A stretch of 64,000 nucleotides of DNA from Amycolatopsis sulphurea (GCF_002564045.1 NZ_PDJK01000002.1:4898001-4962000); one strand, 5' to 3'; positions 24,131 to 33,039 are shown, counted from the stretch's first letter. Notes: a model not told the origin generated them from the sequence alone. Translations and numbers: made by a program.

Positions 24131-25542
24131 CGGGACTCCGGTGGGGTGCGGGGCAGCCGGAGCGTGAACCGCGCTCCGTCGCCGGTGTTCGCGGCTTCGA
24201 GTTCGCCCCCGTGCAGGCGGGCGTTCTCGCGGGCGATGGCCAGGCCGAGACCGCTGCCTTCGGACCGGGCGCGCGCCGTGTCCGCCTTGGTGAACCGGTC
24301 GAACACGTGTGGCAGCACGGCTTCCGGGATACCCGGGCCGTGATCGAGGACGGTCAGCGTGACCGTCCCTTCGTCCGCCGCCAGCCGGATGGTGACCGGC
24401 GGTGCGCCGTGCCGCAGGGCATTGCCCACGAGATTGGCCACCACCAGGTCCAGCCGGCGCGGGTCGAACGTGGCGGTGATGTCCTCGGGCAGCTCGGTCT
24501 CGATCCCGTCGCCGTCCGCCCAGCCCCGCGCGGCCATGCTGGCGCGGACGGCCAGCGCCACATCCGCTTCCTCGGTCCGCAACTCCGCGCGGCCGGCGTC
24601 GAACCGGGAGATCTCGACGAGATCCTGTACGAGCCGGGTGAGCCGGCGGGTCTCCGCCGCCACCAGCCGTGCCGCGACCGCGGTGTCTTCGGGCAGCTGC
24701 TCGGCATCCTCGTCGAGCACGTCGGTGACGGCGTTCATCGCGGCCAGCGGGGTGCGCAGCTCGTGTGACACGTCGGCGACGAACCGGCGCGCCTCCGCTT
24801 CCATCGTCCGCAGCGTGCCGACCGTGCGTTCCAGCTCGGCGGCGGTGCTGTTGAAGGTGGTCACCAGGTCGGCCAGCTCGCCCGAACCCTTCGCGGGCAG
24901 CCGCACGTCGAGCTGCCCGCGACCGAGCTTGCGGGCGGCGGTGTTCAGCGCGCGCACCGGCCGCAGCACCTGGCTGGCGGCCACCAGGGCGAGCGCCACC
25001 GCGATCGGCAGCGCGAGCGCGGCGGTCTGCCACGCCCGCGTGGCCAGCTGCGCGATCGCGGCCTCTTGCTGAGCCAGCGACAGCCGCTGGTAGACCTCGA
25101 CGCCAGTGTGCTGACTCGAGCCGTCCCTGGCCGTCCGCATCACCGGCATGCCGATCACCAGCTGCGGGCTGCCGTCCGTGACGACACGCTGGAACTGGAT
25201 CCTGCCGGTGCGCGCGACCTGGTCCCGCAGCTCGGGGGTGAGAGATCGCGGATCGAGGCCGGAGCTTTCGCTCTGGTCCCGGTACACCACCAGGCCGACG
25301 CCCTTGAGGTTGTCGGCCAGGCGCTTGAGCTGTTGCTGGTCCGGGGGGAAGGCCATCTGCGGGAGATAGGTGGTGACCTGGTCGCGCAGCCGGATCATCG
25401 CCGGGTCCTGCGCGGCGCCCAGGATCGTGTTGCGGGCCGAGACGTAGCTCGCGCCGGCCGCGGCCGCGGCGCCGACCAGCATCATCGCCGCGAACCACAG
25501 GACCAGCCGCGGCCGCAGCCCGGTCCGCCACCGCTTGCTCAC
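24127..25542 (-). CDS. sensor histidine kinase
   Basis: A 471-residue membrane kinase. TM1 lies near residues 13-32 (LVLWFAAMMLVGAAAAAGAS), an extracytoplasmic sensor domain of about 125 residues follows, TM2 is near 170-185 (ALALPIAVALALVAAS), then HAMP, HisKA with VADVSHELRTPL (phospho-acceptor His260), and HATPase with N box LVGNALRHG, G1 DHGPGIPE, F box DRFTKAD and G2 GSGLGLAIA. The GTG at 25542 overlaps the regulator stop (GTGA). With its partner it probably senses envelope stress; the downstream lipoprotein is a likely modulator. Confidence 0.93.
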   Translation of the reverse strand: MSKRWRTGLRPRLVLWFAAMMLVGAAAAAGASYVSARNTILGAAQDPAMIRLRDQVTTYLPQMAFPPDQQQLKRLADNLKGVGLVVYRDQSESSGLDPRSLTPELRDQVARTGRIQFQRVVTDGSPQLVIGMPVMRTARDGSSQHTGVEVYQRLSLAQQEAAIAQLATRAWQTAALALPIAVALALVAASQVLRPVRALNTAARKLGRGQLDVRLPAKGSGELADLVTTFNSTAAELERTVGTLRTMEAEARRFVADVSHELRTPLAAMNAVTDVLDEDAEQLPEDTAVAARLVAAETRRLTRLVQDLVEISRFDAGRAELRTEEADVALAVRASMAARGWADGDGIETELPEDITATFDPRRLDLVVANLVGNALRHGAPPVTIRLAADEGTVTLTVLDHGPGIPEAVLPHVFDRFTKADTARARSEGSGLGLAIARENARLHGGELEAANTGDGARFTLRLPRTPPESR

Positions 25543-26225
25543 GAGCGGCCGAACCGGTACCCGAACCCGCGCACCGTCTGCACGTGGCCGGGGCGGGCGG
25601 GCACGTCCTCGATCTTCGCCCGCAGCCGCTGGACGCAGGCGTCGACCAGCCGGGAGTCGCCGAGGTAGTCGTGGCCCCAGACCGCGGTCAGCAGCTGACG
25701 GCGGCTGTGCACCTGCCCGGGGTGGCGCGAGAGCTCCAGCAGCAGCTTCAGCTCGGTCGGGGTCAGCGCGACCGGCTCGCCGTGCCGGCGCACCTGCATC
25801 CCGGCCCGGTCGATCTCCAGGTCGCCGTGCCGTTCGGCGCCGTGGTCGCCGGCGCCGTGCTCGGCGACCGCCCGGCGCAGCACGGCGCGGATCCGGGCGT
25901 CCAGCACACGGGGCTCGACCGGCTTGACCACGTAGTCGTCCGCGCCCGCTTCGAGCCCGGCCACCACGTCGAAATCGTCGCTGCGCGCGGTGAGCATGAT
26001 GATCGGCACCTGACTCAGCCCCCGGATCCGGCGGCAGGTCTCGAAGCCGTCCATGCCGGGCAGCATCAGGTCGAGGACGACGATCTCGGGTGGTTGCTCG
26101 CGCAACAGCGCCACGCCGTCCTCTCCGGACGCGGCGGTGCGCACGGTGTGCTGCTGCCTGCGCAACGCCAGTTCGAGACCCTCGCGCACGGCCGCGTCGT
26201 CTTCCACCACCAGCACTGCTGCCAT
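25539..26225 (-). CDS. OmpR-family response regulator
   Basis: A 228-residue regulator: receiver with acidic pair VVEDD, phospho-acceptor Asp52 (VVLDLMLPGMDG), Thr in MLTAR and Lys in VVKPVEP; a short linker rich in His/Gly; then a winged-helix DNA-binding domain with LTPTELKLLLELSRHPGQV, LLTAVWGHDYLGDSRLVDAC and the C-terminal hairpin TVRGFGYRF. I chose the ATG at 26225; an in-frame ATG at 26234 would add three residues. It leads the three-gene operon and is divergent from the PAP2 gene, which may be in its regulon. Confidence 0.93.
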   Translation of the reverse strand: MAAVLVVEDDAAVREGLELALRRQQHTVRTAASGEDGVALLREQPPEIVVLDLMLPGMDGFETCRRIRGLSQVPIIMLTARSDDFDVVAGLEAGADDYVVKPVEPRVLDARIRAVLRRAVAEHGAGDHGAERHGDLEIDRAGMQVRRHGEPVALTPTELKLLLELSRHPGQVHSRRQLLTAVWGHDYLGDSRLVDACVQRLRAKIEDVPARPGHVQTVRGFGYRFGRS

Positions 26226-26345
26226 CTCGATCATTATGCGGAAAGGCACCTGTCCGGACGAGCCGGGTGCGGTTTGTTGCAAAATCACGACATAGTGCGG
26301 ACGAGATTCCCATATTCGGTGGCCATGCTCGGAGGCATGGGAGTG
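26226..26345. promoter_or_regulatory. divergent intergenic region, response regulator / PAP2 phosphatase
   Basis: 120 bases between two divergent starts. The AT-richer core TTTGTTGCAAAATCACGAC (26272-26290) stands out in this genome and probably holds the overlapping promoters. I cannot assign exact -35/-10 pairs. It is the natural place to look for the response-regulator box. Confidence 0.35.
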
Positions 26346-27266
26346 ATGATCACCGACCGGACCCCGCCGACCGTCCCGATCGATGTTCCGCCCGCGCCTG
26401 CCGAGACCGCGCGGCACGCGCTCGCCGCCTCGCGGCCGTGGCGCACCGCGGTGCTCGCCGCCGCCACGGCCGGGTTCGCCCTGGCCTTCCTGGTCGCCTA
26501 CCTGCTGTTCGTGCAGACGCCCGGCGGGCAGCGGGCCGAGGACGGCGTGGTCCACAGCGCTCAGTCGCTCACCCGGTCCGCGGTGGACTGGGCACAGCCG
26601 CTGCGGCAGCTGGACCTGGTGGTCGTGCTGGGTGCGGCGGGGCTGGCGGTGCTGCTGCTGGCGCTGGTGCGCCGCCGGTTCGCGCTCGGGGTGACCGCGC
26701 TGGTGCTGTTCCTCCTGCCGCTGGGCCTGGCGCAGCTGCTCAAGGTCTACCTGCTCGAACGCCCGGAGACGCTCAGCGGATCCGGTGCGCCGGGCCACAA
26801 CAGCTTCCCGAGCGGGCACGTCAGCGCGGTGACCGCCGTGCTGTTCGCGCTGGCCGTGGTGCTGCCCGCGCGGTATCGGACCTGGGTGTTCGCCCTCGGT
26901 GCCCCCGCCGTCGCCTGGGTGGCCGCGTCGACCGTCGCGCTCGGATGGCATCGCCTCTCGGACACCGTGGGCGGCAGCCTGCTGGTAGCCGCGGTGGTGT
27001 GCGCCGGCGCGGTGCTGGTCTCGGCGCGTCGCCCGGACGGTCGGCGGATCCCGCCGCCGGCCACCGCGTTCGCGCTGCTCGGCCCGTCCGCGGTGGTGCT
27101 CGGCGGCTACGCGGTGCTCTCCTCGGGGACCTCGGATTCGGCTCAGTTCGTCGCTGCGATGGTCCTGGCCGCTTTCAGCGCCGTCGCGGTCGTCCTGCTG
27201 GCTGCATGGTCACTCCGCCGGGTCAACTTCGACCCGGCGGGGGCCCGGACCCGTCTCGCGCCATAG
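26346..27266 (+). CDS. PAP2-family membrane phosphatase
   Basis: A 306-residue polytopic protein with six or more membrane spans and the PAP2/acid phosphatase triad: LLKVYLLERPE (K-x6-RP), SFPSGHVS (His158) and ALGWHRLSDTVGG (His202, Asp206). Such enzymes dephosphorylate undecaprenyl pyrophosphate or phosphatidic acid at the membrane. The ATG at 26346 has GGAGG ten bases upstream; in-frame ATGs at 26325 and 26337 are less well placed. Its position divergent from an envelope-type two-component system fits a cell-wall or lipid-recycling role (inference). Confidence 0.88.
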   Translation: MITDRTPPTVPIDVPPAPAETARHALAASRPWRTAVLAAATAGFALAFLVAYLLFVQTPGGQRAEDGVVHSAQSLTRSAVDWAQPLRQLDLVVVLGAAGLAVLLLALVRRRFALGVTALVLFLLPLGLAQLLKVYLLERPETLSGSGAPGHNSFPSGHVSAVTAVLFALAVVLPARYRTWVFALGAPAVAWVAASTVALGWHRLSDTVGGSLLVAAVVCAGAVLVSARRPDGRRIPPPATAFALLGPSAVVLGGYAVLSSGTSDSAQFVAAMVLAAFSAVAVVLLAAWSLRRVNFDPAGARTRLAP

Positions 27267-27299
27267 GCGGGCGGTTCACGGGCCGCTTGCACGGAGGCT

Positions 27300-27346
27300 G
27301 TGAAGGGGCCCTTCACGGACTCAGAGTCCGTGAAGGGCCCCTTCAC
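27300..27346. repeat. double-palindrome repeat, copy 4
   Basis: A 47-bp copy (arms GTGAAGGGGCCCTTCAC and GTGAAGGGCCCCTTCAC; spacer GGACTCAGAGTCC) centred between the converging PAP2 and pirin genes. Confidence 0.92.
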
Positions 27347-27362
27347 AGCCCTTGGCCGCGGG

Positions 27363-28337
27363 CTAAGCGGGGTTGCCGCGGGGCTTGATCCGGACGGCGG
27401 GCAGGGCCGGGGCGGGCAGCCGCGCCGGGCCGCCCGGGTGCGCGGCGACCGCGCCGAACCGGTCCGAACCGGCCTCCCAGTCCGCGCGGAAGGCCACGAT
27501 CTCCTGGTGGCTGCGGGCCAGGAAGTTCCACCACATCAGGATCTCCTCGCCGAACGGCGGGCCGCCGAGCAGCAGGGCGCGGGCCGGTTCCGGGCCGGGG
27601 TTGGCGATCGCCAGGCGGGACCGGCCGGTGCCGAGGTAGCCGAGCCGGGTGCGGCTCAGCGTGGTGCCGGCGAAGGTGATCTCGCCGAGGTCGGCCAGCA
27701 GCCCGTGTTCGAAGCCGGGGTCCACGTCCAGGGTCAGCTCGGCACCCGGTTCGAGCGTCAATTCCGCGCCCAGCAACGGGGTGTACGTGCGGACCGGTGA
27801 GGTCTCGCCGGCGAGCGTGCCGAGGAAGACCCGTGCGGTGGCGCCGGGCAGCGCGGTGATCGGGGGCGCGTAGTGCTGGAAATCGCGCGCGGCGTTCCGG
27901 TGCTCGTCCGGCAGCGCGACCCAGAGCTGGACGCCGTGCAGGGTGGTGGTCTGCGGGGTGGACACCTCTTCGTGGCAGATGCCGTGCCCGCCGGTCATCA
28001 GGTTCAGCTCGCCCGGCCGGACTATGGCGTGCGAGCCGAGGCTGTCGCGGTGCTCGATCTCGCCGTCGAACAGCCAGCTGACCGTCTGCAGCCCGGTGTG
28101 CGGATGCGGGCCGACCGACATGCCGCCGTGCACCGCCGGGTCGACCGGGCCGTAGTGGTCGGCGAAGCACCAGGCGCCGATGAGGGAACGCTTGCGCTGC
28201 GGCAGTGTCCGCCACACCGGCATCGCCCGCGGTCCGCCGAGCGGTACCGATCGTGCTTCCAGCACCTCGGCTTCGCCCGGTCCGCACGGACCGGTCCCGC
28301 AGGCGAGTTCGGCCGGTTCCGTCTCGACATTGCTCAC
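27363..28337 (-). CDS. pirin-family protein
   Basis: A 324-residue bicupin. The N-terminal cupin metal ligands are His78 and His80 (GPHPHTG), His122 and Glu124 (GHGICHEE), all present, as in quercetinase-type pirins. The second cupin starts near residue 190 and ends in PPFGEEILMWWNFLARSHQE, a pirin C-terminal signature. Pirins act as Fe-dependent quercetinases or redox-sensitive cofactors. The GTG at 28337 is the first codon of the homologous region. It is followed on the same strand, upstream, by the M20-like gene 24 bp away, so the two may be co-transcribed. Confidence 0.93.
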   Translation of the reverse strand: MSNVETEPAELACGTGPCGPGEAEVLEARSVPLGGPRAMPVWRTLPQRKRSLIGAWCFADHYGPVDPAVHGGMSVGPHPHTGLQTVSWLFDGEIEHRDSLGSHAIVRPGELNLMTGGHGICHEEVSTPQTTTLHGVQLWVALPDEHRNAARDFQHYAPPITALPGATARVFLGTLAGETSPVRTYTPLLGAELTLEPGAELTLDVDPGFEHGLLADLGEITFAGTTLSRTRLGYLGTGRSRLAIANPGPEPARALLLGGPPFGEEILMWWNFLARSHQEIVAFRADWEAGSDRFGAVAAHPGGPARLPAPALPAVRIKPRGNPA

Positions 28338-28361
28338 ACTGCCACGATAACCGGAGCCGGG

Positions 28362-29408
28362 TCAGTCCTGCCCGGCCTCGGCGGCGAACGCGTCCTGAAC
28401 CTGGCGTACCAGCGACGGATGCGCGAGCAAGTCGACCGCGGTGCGGGCGAGCGCCGCAGCGGTGGCGAGCAGCGTCGAGCAGGCCCGCCGGGAGGCCGCC
28501 GCGACGGCGAATTCCGGGGTGCCCGCGACGTGCGCGGGATCGGCGATCGCAACGGACGGGTGCAGCGTGGGGACGCGGACGCTCACGTCGCCCACCTCGG
28601 ACCACTCCGGCGGACGGTCGGGGCCGGGCGGCGTGGCGACGATGCCGTGCGCAGCCAGGTGCGTGGTGAAGCGGGCGGAGAGCACCGGGTTGTCGCGCAA
28701 GGGCGCGTGGTGCGGCCCGAGCCGTTCGACCACCGCCTTCGCGCCGGTGGCCAGCGCCGCGCCCTCGGCGCAGGCGGTCACGTCGGCGGCCAGCCGGTCC
28801 AGGTCCGCGGCGCCGGGAGCACACAGGCCGAACCGGGCCTCGGCGAACTCGGGCATCCGAGCGGTGGACTCGCCGCCGCGGGTGACGATGCCCTGCACGG
28901 TCGTGCCCGGCCGGGGCCGCAAGGCGGAAACCGCGGTGAAGGTCTGGACCAATCCGGTGAGGGCGTCGATCCCCGCGCCGGGCCGGCCGTGCATGCTCAC
29001 CCGCAGTTCCGCGCGGGCCGCGAGCGGGGACGGGGACCAGGTGTGCCCGCCGGGCCGGAAGGTCAGCGCCGCGGTCACCCCGTCTGGTACCGGTACGCCC
29101 GCGACGACCACGATCGCGCCCGGCTGTCCGGCGGTCACCCGGGAAGTCGCCAGCGCCGCACCCAGCGCGGCCGCGGTGATCAGGCGGTGCCCCTGCTCCG
29201 GATGGCGCTCGCCGGGGGCGAGGAACGCCACGCACGGGCGGCCTTCGCCGTGGCGGGCGAGGAAACCCCGGTCCGCGCGGGTGACCGAGAATCCGGCCGC
29301 GGGGAGGCCGGCGTCCGCGGCGCCGTCTCTGGACAGCGCCCACAGCAGTTCGGACAGCCGCCCGATTTCCTGGTCGACCCGGTCGTGCCGGTTCTCGTCG
29401 GCCTCCAT
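28362..29408 (-). CDS. degenerate M20-like peptidase/amidohydrolase homologue
   Basis: A 348-residue protein that follows the layout of M20D amidohydrolases such as the p-aminobenzoyl-glutamate hydrolase AbgB: an N-terminal catalytic-like part, a dimerisation insert with MHGRPGAGIDALTGLVQTFTA and VQGIVTRGGESTARMPEFAE, and a C-terminal part with TPEFAVAAASRRAC. However, the motif where the family has an Asp, then GHACGHN (metal ligands), reads GERHPEQGHRLITAA, keeping at most one ligand. It is therefore probably not a metallopeptidase and may bind rather than cleave its ligand (inference). ATG at 29408. It precedes the pirin gene. Confidence 0.65.
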   Translation of the reverse strand: MEADENRHDRVDQEIGRLSELLWALSRDGAADAGLPAAGFSVTRADRGFLARHGEGRPCVAFLAPGERHPEQGHRLITAAALGAALATSRVTAGQPGAIVVVAGVPVPDGVTAALTFRPGGHTWSPSPLAARAELRVSMHGRPGAGIDALTGLVQTFTAVSALRPRPGTTVQGIVTRGGESTARMPEFAEARFGLCAPGAADLDRLAADVTACAEGAALATGAKAVVERLGPHHAPLRDNPVLSARFTTHLAAHGIVATPPGPDRPPEWSEVGDVSVRVPTLHPSVAIADPAHVAGTPEFAVAAASRRACSTLLATAAALARTAVDLLAHPSLVRQVQDAFAAEAGQD

Positions 29409-29505
29409 GCCGCACCAAATACCCAGCCGGACGGTATTTGATCCGGCCCGGCAGTGGGTAATTCGGCCGTGTGCGCTCCGCGTCCGCGCGGGCAGGGTCG
29501 GCGGT

Positions 29506-30402
29506 ATGACTGCGGGAAGCTACCGGGTGCAGCCGGCCGAGGTGTCCTCGATCGTGAAGAACGTGGAGGGCCTCGGCGCGTCGGCGCTGGCGGCCACCCG
29601 GGACCTGGAAAACCTCGTGCTCGATGCGGTGTCCTTCGCCGGGATCGGCAGTGGCGTGGCGGCGGCGAGCACCGCGCTGCAGTCGAGGCTGGTGTCCTCG
29701 CTGAGCGGATTCGCGGACCTGATCGGCCAGGTGAACGGTAAAGTGCGGGCCGCGGCCCAGTCCTACGCCGATGCGGACACCGCGACCGCGCGGGGCTACG
29801 GGGGTTCGCCCACCGGGGGAGGCGCCGCACCGGCCGCCGTGCCCGTGCGGCTCGACGACCGCGTGGTCGATTCGATCATGCGTTCCGAGGGTGCCGGTGG
29901 TGAACAGGGCGGCATGCCGGAGGCGTACGGCTTCCGGCAGAACATGCACAACGGCTATGACCAGATCATGGCCGCCCGGCGGCAGTACGGCGTCGGCAGC
30001 GCCGGAGAACGGGCCGTGGTGGCGGATCTGATGACCGCGAACGCGCGGCGGGCGGGGGCGCTCGAATTCACCGATCCCGGTTCACAGGCGGCGGTCATGT
30101 CCGGCGCGCACATGCGGGGCGCGGGCGGCGTGCGGGCGATCCTCAACCACATGGCCGGCGCGGACATCGAGCGCAGCGCCCGCGCACTCGACCCGGGCAC
30201 CGCGCAGCAGCTGCAAAGCCTTTCCCCGGACGAGTTCCAGCAGCAGTTCCACGACGCCCGCCTCGAGTACGACCGTCAGGTCTACGGTGGCACCACGACC
30301 ACCCAGGGCGGCCACACACAGAACTGGTGGGACCGCTACGGCCACGGCCTGACCGAGCGCTACGACCGGGAGCAGCGGGAGTTCGGGCGCCTGTCCCGGT
30401 AA
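29506..30402 (+). CDS. putative type VII-secreted effector, ESX-like N-terminus plus lysozyme-like C-terminus
   Basis: A 298-residue protein. Residues 1-100 look like a WXG100/ESX-type helical hairpin (YRVQPAEVSSIVKNVEGL; LVSSLSGFADLIGQVNGKV) ending in SYADADTATARG, which contains the YxxxD secretion signal (Tyr87, Asp91). A Gly/Pro/Ala linker follows. The C-terminal part (VVDSIMRSEGAGGEQGG, YGFRQNMHNGYDQIM, RRQYGVGSAGERAVVADL, GAHMRGAGGVRAILNHM) has an early Glu after a helix and is reminiscent of lysozyme-like hydrolases, but I cannot name the family with certainty. No immunity gene is next to it. ATG at 29506; weak ribosome binding site. Confidence 0.6.
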   Translation: MTAGSYRVQPAEVSSIVKNVEGLGASALAATRDLENLVLDAVSFAGIGSGVAAASTALQSRLVSSLSGFADLIGQVNGKVRAAAQSYADADTATARGYGGSPTGGGAAPAAVPVRLDDRVVDSIMRSEGAGGEQGGMPEAYGFRQNMHNGYDQIMAARRQYGVGSAGERAVVADLMTANARRAGALEFTDPGSQAAVMSGAHMRGAGGVRAILNHMAGADIERSARALDPGTAQQLQSLSPDEFQQQFHDARLEYDRQVYGGTTTTQGGHTQNWWDRYGHGLTERYDREQREFGRLSR

Positions 30403-30412
30403 CGCCCGCCGG

Positions 30413-30892
30413 TCACGGGGATTCTTCGTCCAGCGCGGACAGCCGGGTGGTCAGGTCGTCGACGAACCGGGCGAGCAGCCTGCCCAGTTCGGGCCGGTCC
30501 TGCGGGGTCCAGTCCGTCAGCGCCTCGGTGAACCAGCCGAGCAGCGCGCCGATGTAGCGCTCCGCCACCGCCTTGCCCTCCGCGGTCGGGGCGATCAGCC
30601 GGGCCCGCTGGTCGGCCGGGTCGGTCACCCGCTGCACCAGATCCCGTTTCTCCAGCGCCTGTACCTGCCGGGTGATGTGCGGCCCGGCCACGTGCGACCG
30701 GGCGGCGATCTCGCCGATCCGCAGGGGTTCGCCGGCCAGTTGCAGGCTGAACAGGATGGACATCGACGGCCGGTCCAGCTCGGCGCCGCTGCTGACCACC
30801 GCGCGCTCGAACAGCTTGCCGCGGCTGAACGACCGGCTCAGCTGGGTCAGCCGGGGCAGCAGCTGCATCAGCAGTGCGCGGTCGGGCTCCAC
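30413..30892 (-). CDS. MarR-family transcriptional regulator
   Basis: A 159-residue MarR protein: dimer helix LLPRLTQLSRSFSRG, winged helix with LRIGEIAARSHVAGPHITRQ (recognition helix) and the wing KRDLVQRVTDPADQRARLIAPT (DxR signature), then C-terminal helices. It is divergent from the FUSC exporter gene across a region with an 11-bp inverted repeat. MarR repressors of this layout usually control the adjacent efflux gene in response to aromatic acids or drugs. GTG start at 30892. Confidence 0.92.
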   Translation of the reverse strand: MEPDRALLMQLLPRLTQLSRSFSRGKLFERAVVSSGAELDRPSMSILFSLQLAGEPLRIGEIAARSHVAGPHITRQVQALEKRDLVQRVTDPADQRARLIAPTAEGKAVAERYIGALLGWFTEALTDWTPQDRPELGRLLARFVDDLTTRLSALDEESP

Positions 30893-31000
30893 AGTGGCTC
30901 ATTACTGGCTCCTCAGCGCTCCTCGGGACGGTTCTCGGGGCGCCGGGTAGGGTTTTCGCGATCGTGGCACGGGGATGCCCGATCGCTCCGGAAAAGAATA

Positions 31001-31011
31001 CCTACCGTAGG
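31001..31011. promoter_or_regulatory. candidate MarR operator
   Basis: CCTACCGTAGG, an inverted repeat with one central base, lies 49 bp upstream of the FUSC start and 109 bp from the MarR start, embedded in AT-richer GAATACCTACCGTAGGCAGA. Position fits repression of the exporter. Confidence 0.45.
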
Positions 31012-31059
31012 CAGATACCGCCTGGTCCGGGCGGGACCCGGGAACGGAAAAGGGTGGGC

Positions 31060-33039
31060 ATGCGCGCTCTGGCACGTGGCGGCGGGATGCTCGCCGGGAT
31101 CCTGGTCGTGGTCGGCGGGACGGCCGGGCTCGGTGCGGCGCTGGGCCTCGGCGGCACGGCGGTGCTGGCCGGGCTGACCGCGTTGTTCTGTTTCCTCGCC
31201 GCCTCCGGAGGACCGCTGCGGCCGGATCTGCGGCTGCTGGCCGCGTTCGCCCCGGCGGTCGTGGTGGGTGGTGCCGGGCCGCGGCTGCTCGGCGAGGTCT
31301 CCTCCGTCGCGGCGATCGCGCTGCTGGTGGTCACGGTGTTCGTGGCGGCTCTGCTGCCTGCGCTCAGCCCGCGGTTCGTGACCGTGGGTCTCGGTCTCGG
31401 CATGGCCTCGGTGTTCGGCTACGGCTTCCAGCTCAGCGGTTCGGCGTCTGCCGCGCAGATCATCGGCGCTCCCGCGCTGGCGGTGGGCGTGGTGTTCGTG
31501 CTGCGGCTGCTGATGGGCGTCGGGGACCCAGGCAAGCCGACTCGCGCCGCGCTCGCCGACACGATGGCCGGTCCGGATCGGGGCAACGCCGAGCGCGCGG
31601 TGCGTCTGTGGCTGGCCGACCGGCCGCGCGCGTGGCAGGCACAGGTGTTCATCCGGAGCATGCGCGCGCACGGCGTGGCGACGGTGCTGCGAAGCCGGCT
31701 GCGCGCGTTGGAACCACAGCAGGCCGAAGCGCTGACGCAGGTGCTCGACGCGGTGGACGAGCGATTCGCCGCGCTCGCCGAGACGGTTCGGGCGAAGCAG
31801 GTTCCGGCCGAGCTGCCCGCGCTGGACCGGGTGGACCCCCATGTCGCGCTGCCCGGCGACACCGCGGCCCGGCTGGACGAGCTGTGGGCGGCGCTGGACG
31901 GGATCCGCAGCGCGGCGGCCGGCCGCGATGAGTCCGAAGTGGACTATCCGCGGCATCTGGTGCGGGAGGTGCTGCGGCAGGAGGCGGGTGGTGCGCTGTC
32001 CTGGCGTTCCGCGCAGTTGCGGCACGCGGTGCGCTGCGCGCTCGGCATCCTGGTCGCCGTGGTGATCGCGACGCTGCGGCCCGGCGACCCGCTCACGGTG
32101 TCTTTTCTGATGACGACGTTCGCGATCATGCAGCCGGAATGGCGGGACACGCTGGCGAAGGCCTGGCAGCGTGGTGTGGGCGCGGTGTTCGGTGCGGTGG
32201 TGCTGGGAGTGGCGCTGGTGCTGTTGCCGCAGTCGGCGCTGTTGCCGCTGGGGATCGTCGCGCTGGTGGTCGGCGTTCCGTTCATGAAGACGCAGCCCAT
32301 GGTGTTCAACGCCTGCATAGTGCTGATGTCGGTCGGCGTGAACGCGACCACGCGGCATCTCGACGCGGTGTCCACGCTCGTCGAGTACCTGCTGCTGGTC
32401 GTGGTGGCCGTGGCGATCGGCCTGTTGTTCGGGTTCGCCGCGGTGCCCGGAGTGCCGAAACCTTCAGTGGCGCAACGGTTTGCGGACGCGATCGGCGAGG
32501 CGGCTGCGATGCTGGGCACCGTCGCCGCGCGGCTGCGTGGCGAGAGCGATCCGCGTGCCGTGGGGCTTCGTTTCCGCGCCGCGGCACGCACGACGCAGGA
32601 TTTACTCAGCCCCGTTCCCGGTAGCCGGGAACCCGCGCCGGAACACCAGGCGGCGCTTGAAGAGGTGGGCGATGGGCTGCGTGGCCTGATGGCCTCCTCC
32701 GGTGCTCTTTTGCAGCGCGGTGCGGGTTCCCCTGAGATGGCGGGCTTCGCCGATTCCGCCGCCCGCGCGCTGTCCGGCGCTGGGGAACCGCCCGCGCCGC
32801 CGTCGTCCGCGGACGAGGAGGACCGGCTTCTGGCCGACCTGGTGCTGGCCGACCTGTGGCGGGTGCGCGAGGGTGCCGGGGTGCTCGCCGCGGGGTGTCG
32901 GGTTGAGCTTCCCGTTGCCGCTCAACGGGATCACTCTGGTGGCGCTCGCGGTTCCGCACCCCGCTTGGCAGCTGTCGCCGCGCGAACGCCGAGACAGGCC
33001 GGGAGTCGATTGCGGTACCGCCGTTCCGGTGGTCATTGA
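31060..33039 (+). CDS. FUSC-family membrane protein (aromatic acid/drug exporter type)
   Basis: A 659-residue protein with the two-block FUSC layout: N-terminal membrane block (residues about 8-155, five to six spans), a cytoplasmic helical region of about 170 residues, a second membrane block (about 325-470: CALGILVAVVIATL, AVFGAVVLGVALVLLP, GIVALVVGVPFM, YLLLVVVAVAIGLLFG) and a C-terminal cytoplasmic tail. The FUSC signature around MMTTF/QPEWRDTLAKAWQRGVGA is clear. Relatives include AaeB and YccS. ATG at 31060. The last about 60 residues are Arg/Gly-rich and unlike the rest, so the end may have been altered. Probably controlled by the divergent MarR. Confidence 0.87.
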   Translation: MRALARGGGMLAGILVVVGGTAGLGAALGLGGTAVLAGLTALFCFLAASGGPLRPDLRLLAAFAPAVVVGGAGPRLLGEVSSVAAIALLVVTVFVAALLPALSPRFVTVGLGLGMASVFGYGFQLSGSASAAQIIGAPALAVGVVFVLRLLMGVGDPGKPTRAALADTMAGPDRGNAERAVRLWLADRPRAWQAQVFIRSMRAHGVATVLRSRLRALEPQQAEALTQVLDAVDERFAALAETVRAKQVPAELPALDRVDPHVALPGDTAARLDELWAALDGIRSAAAGRDESEVDYPRHLVREVLRQEAGGALSWRSAQLRHAVRCALGILVAVVIATLRPGDPLTVSFLMTTFAIMQPEWRDTLAKAWQRGVGAVFGAVVLGVALVLLPQSALLPLGIVALVVGVPFMKTQPMVFNACIVLMSVGVNATTRHLDAVSTLVEYLLLVVVAVAIGLLFGFAAVPGVPKPSVAQRFADAIGEAAAMLGTVAARLRGESDPRAVGLRFRAAARTTQDLLSPVPGSREPAPEHQAALEEVGDGLRGLMASSGALLQRGAGSPEMAGFADSAARALSGAGEPPAPPSSADEEDRLLADLVLADLWRVREGAGVLAAGCRVELPVAAQRDHSGGARGSAPRLAAVAARTPRQAGSRLRYRRSGGH

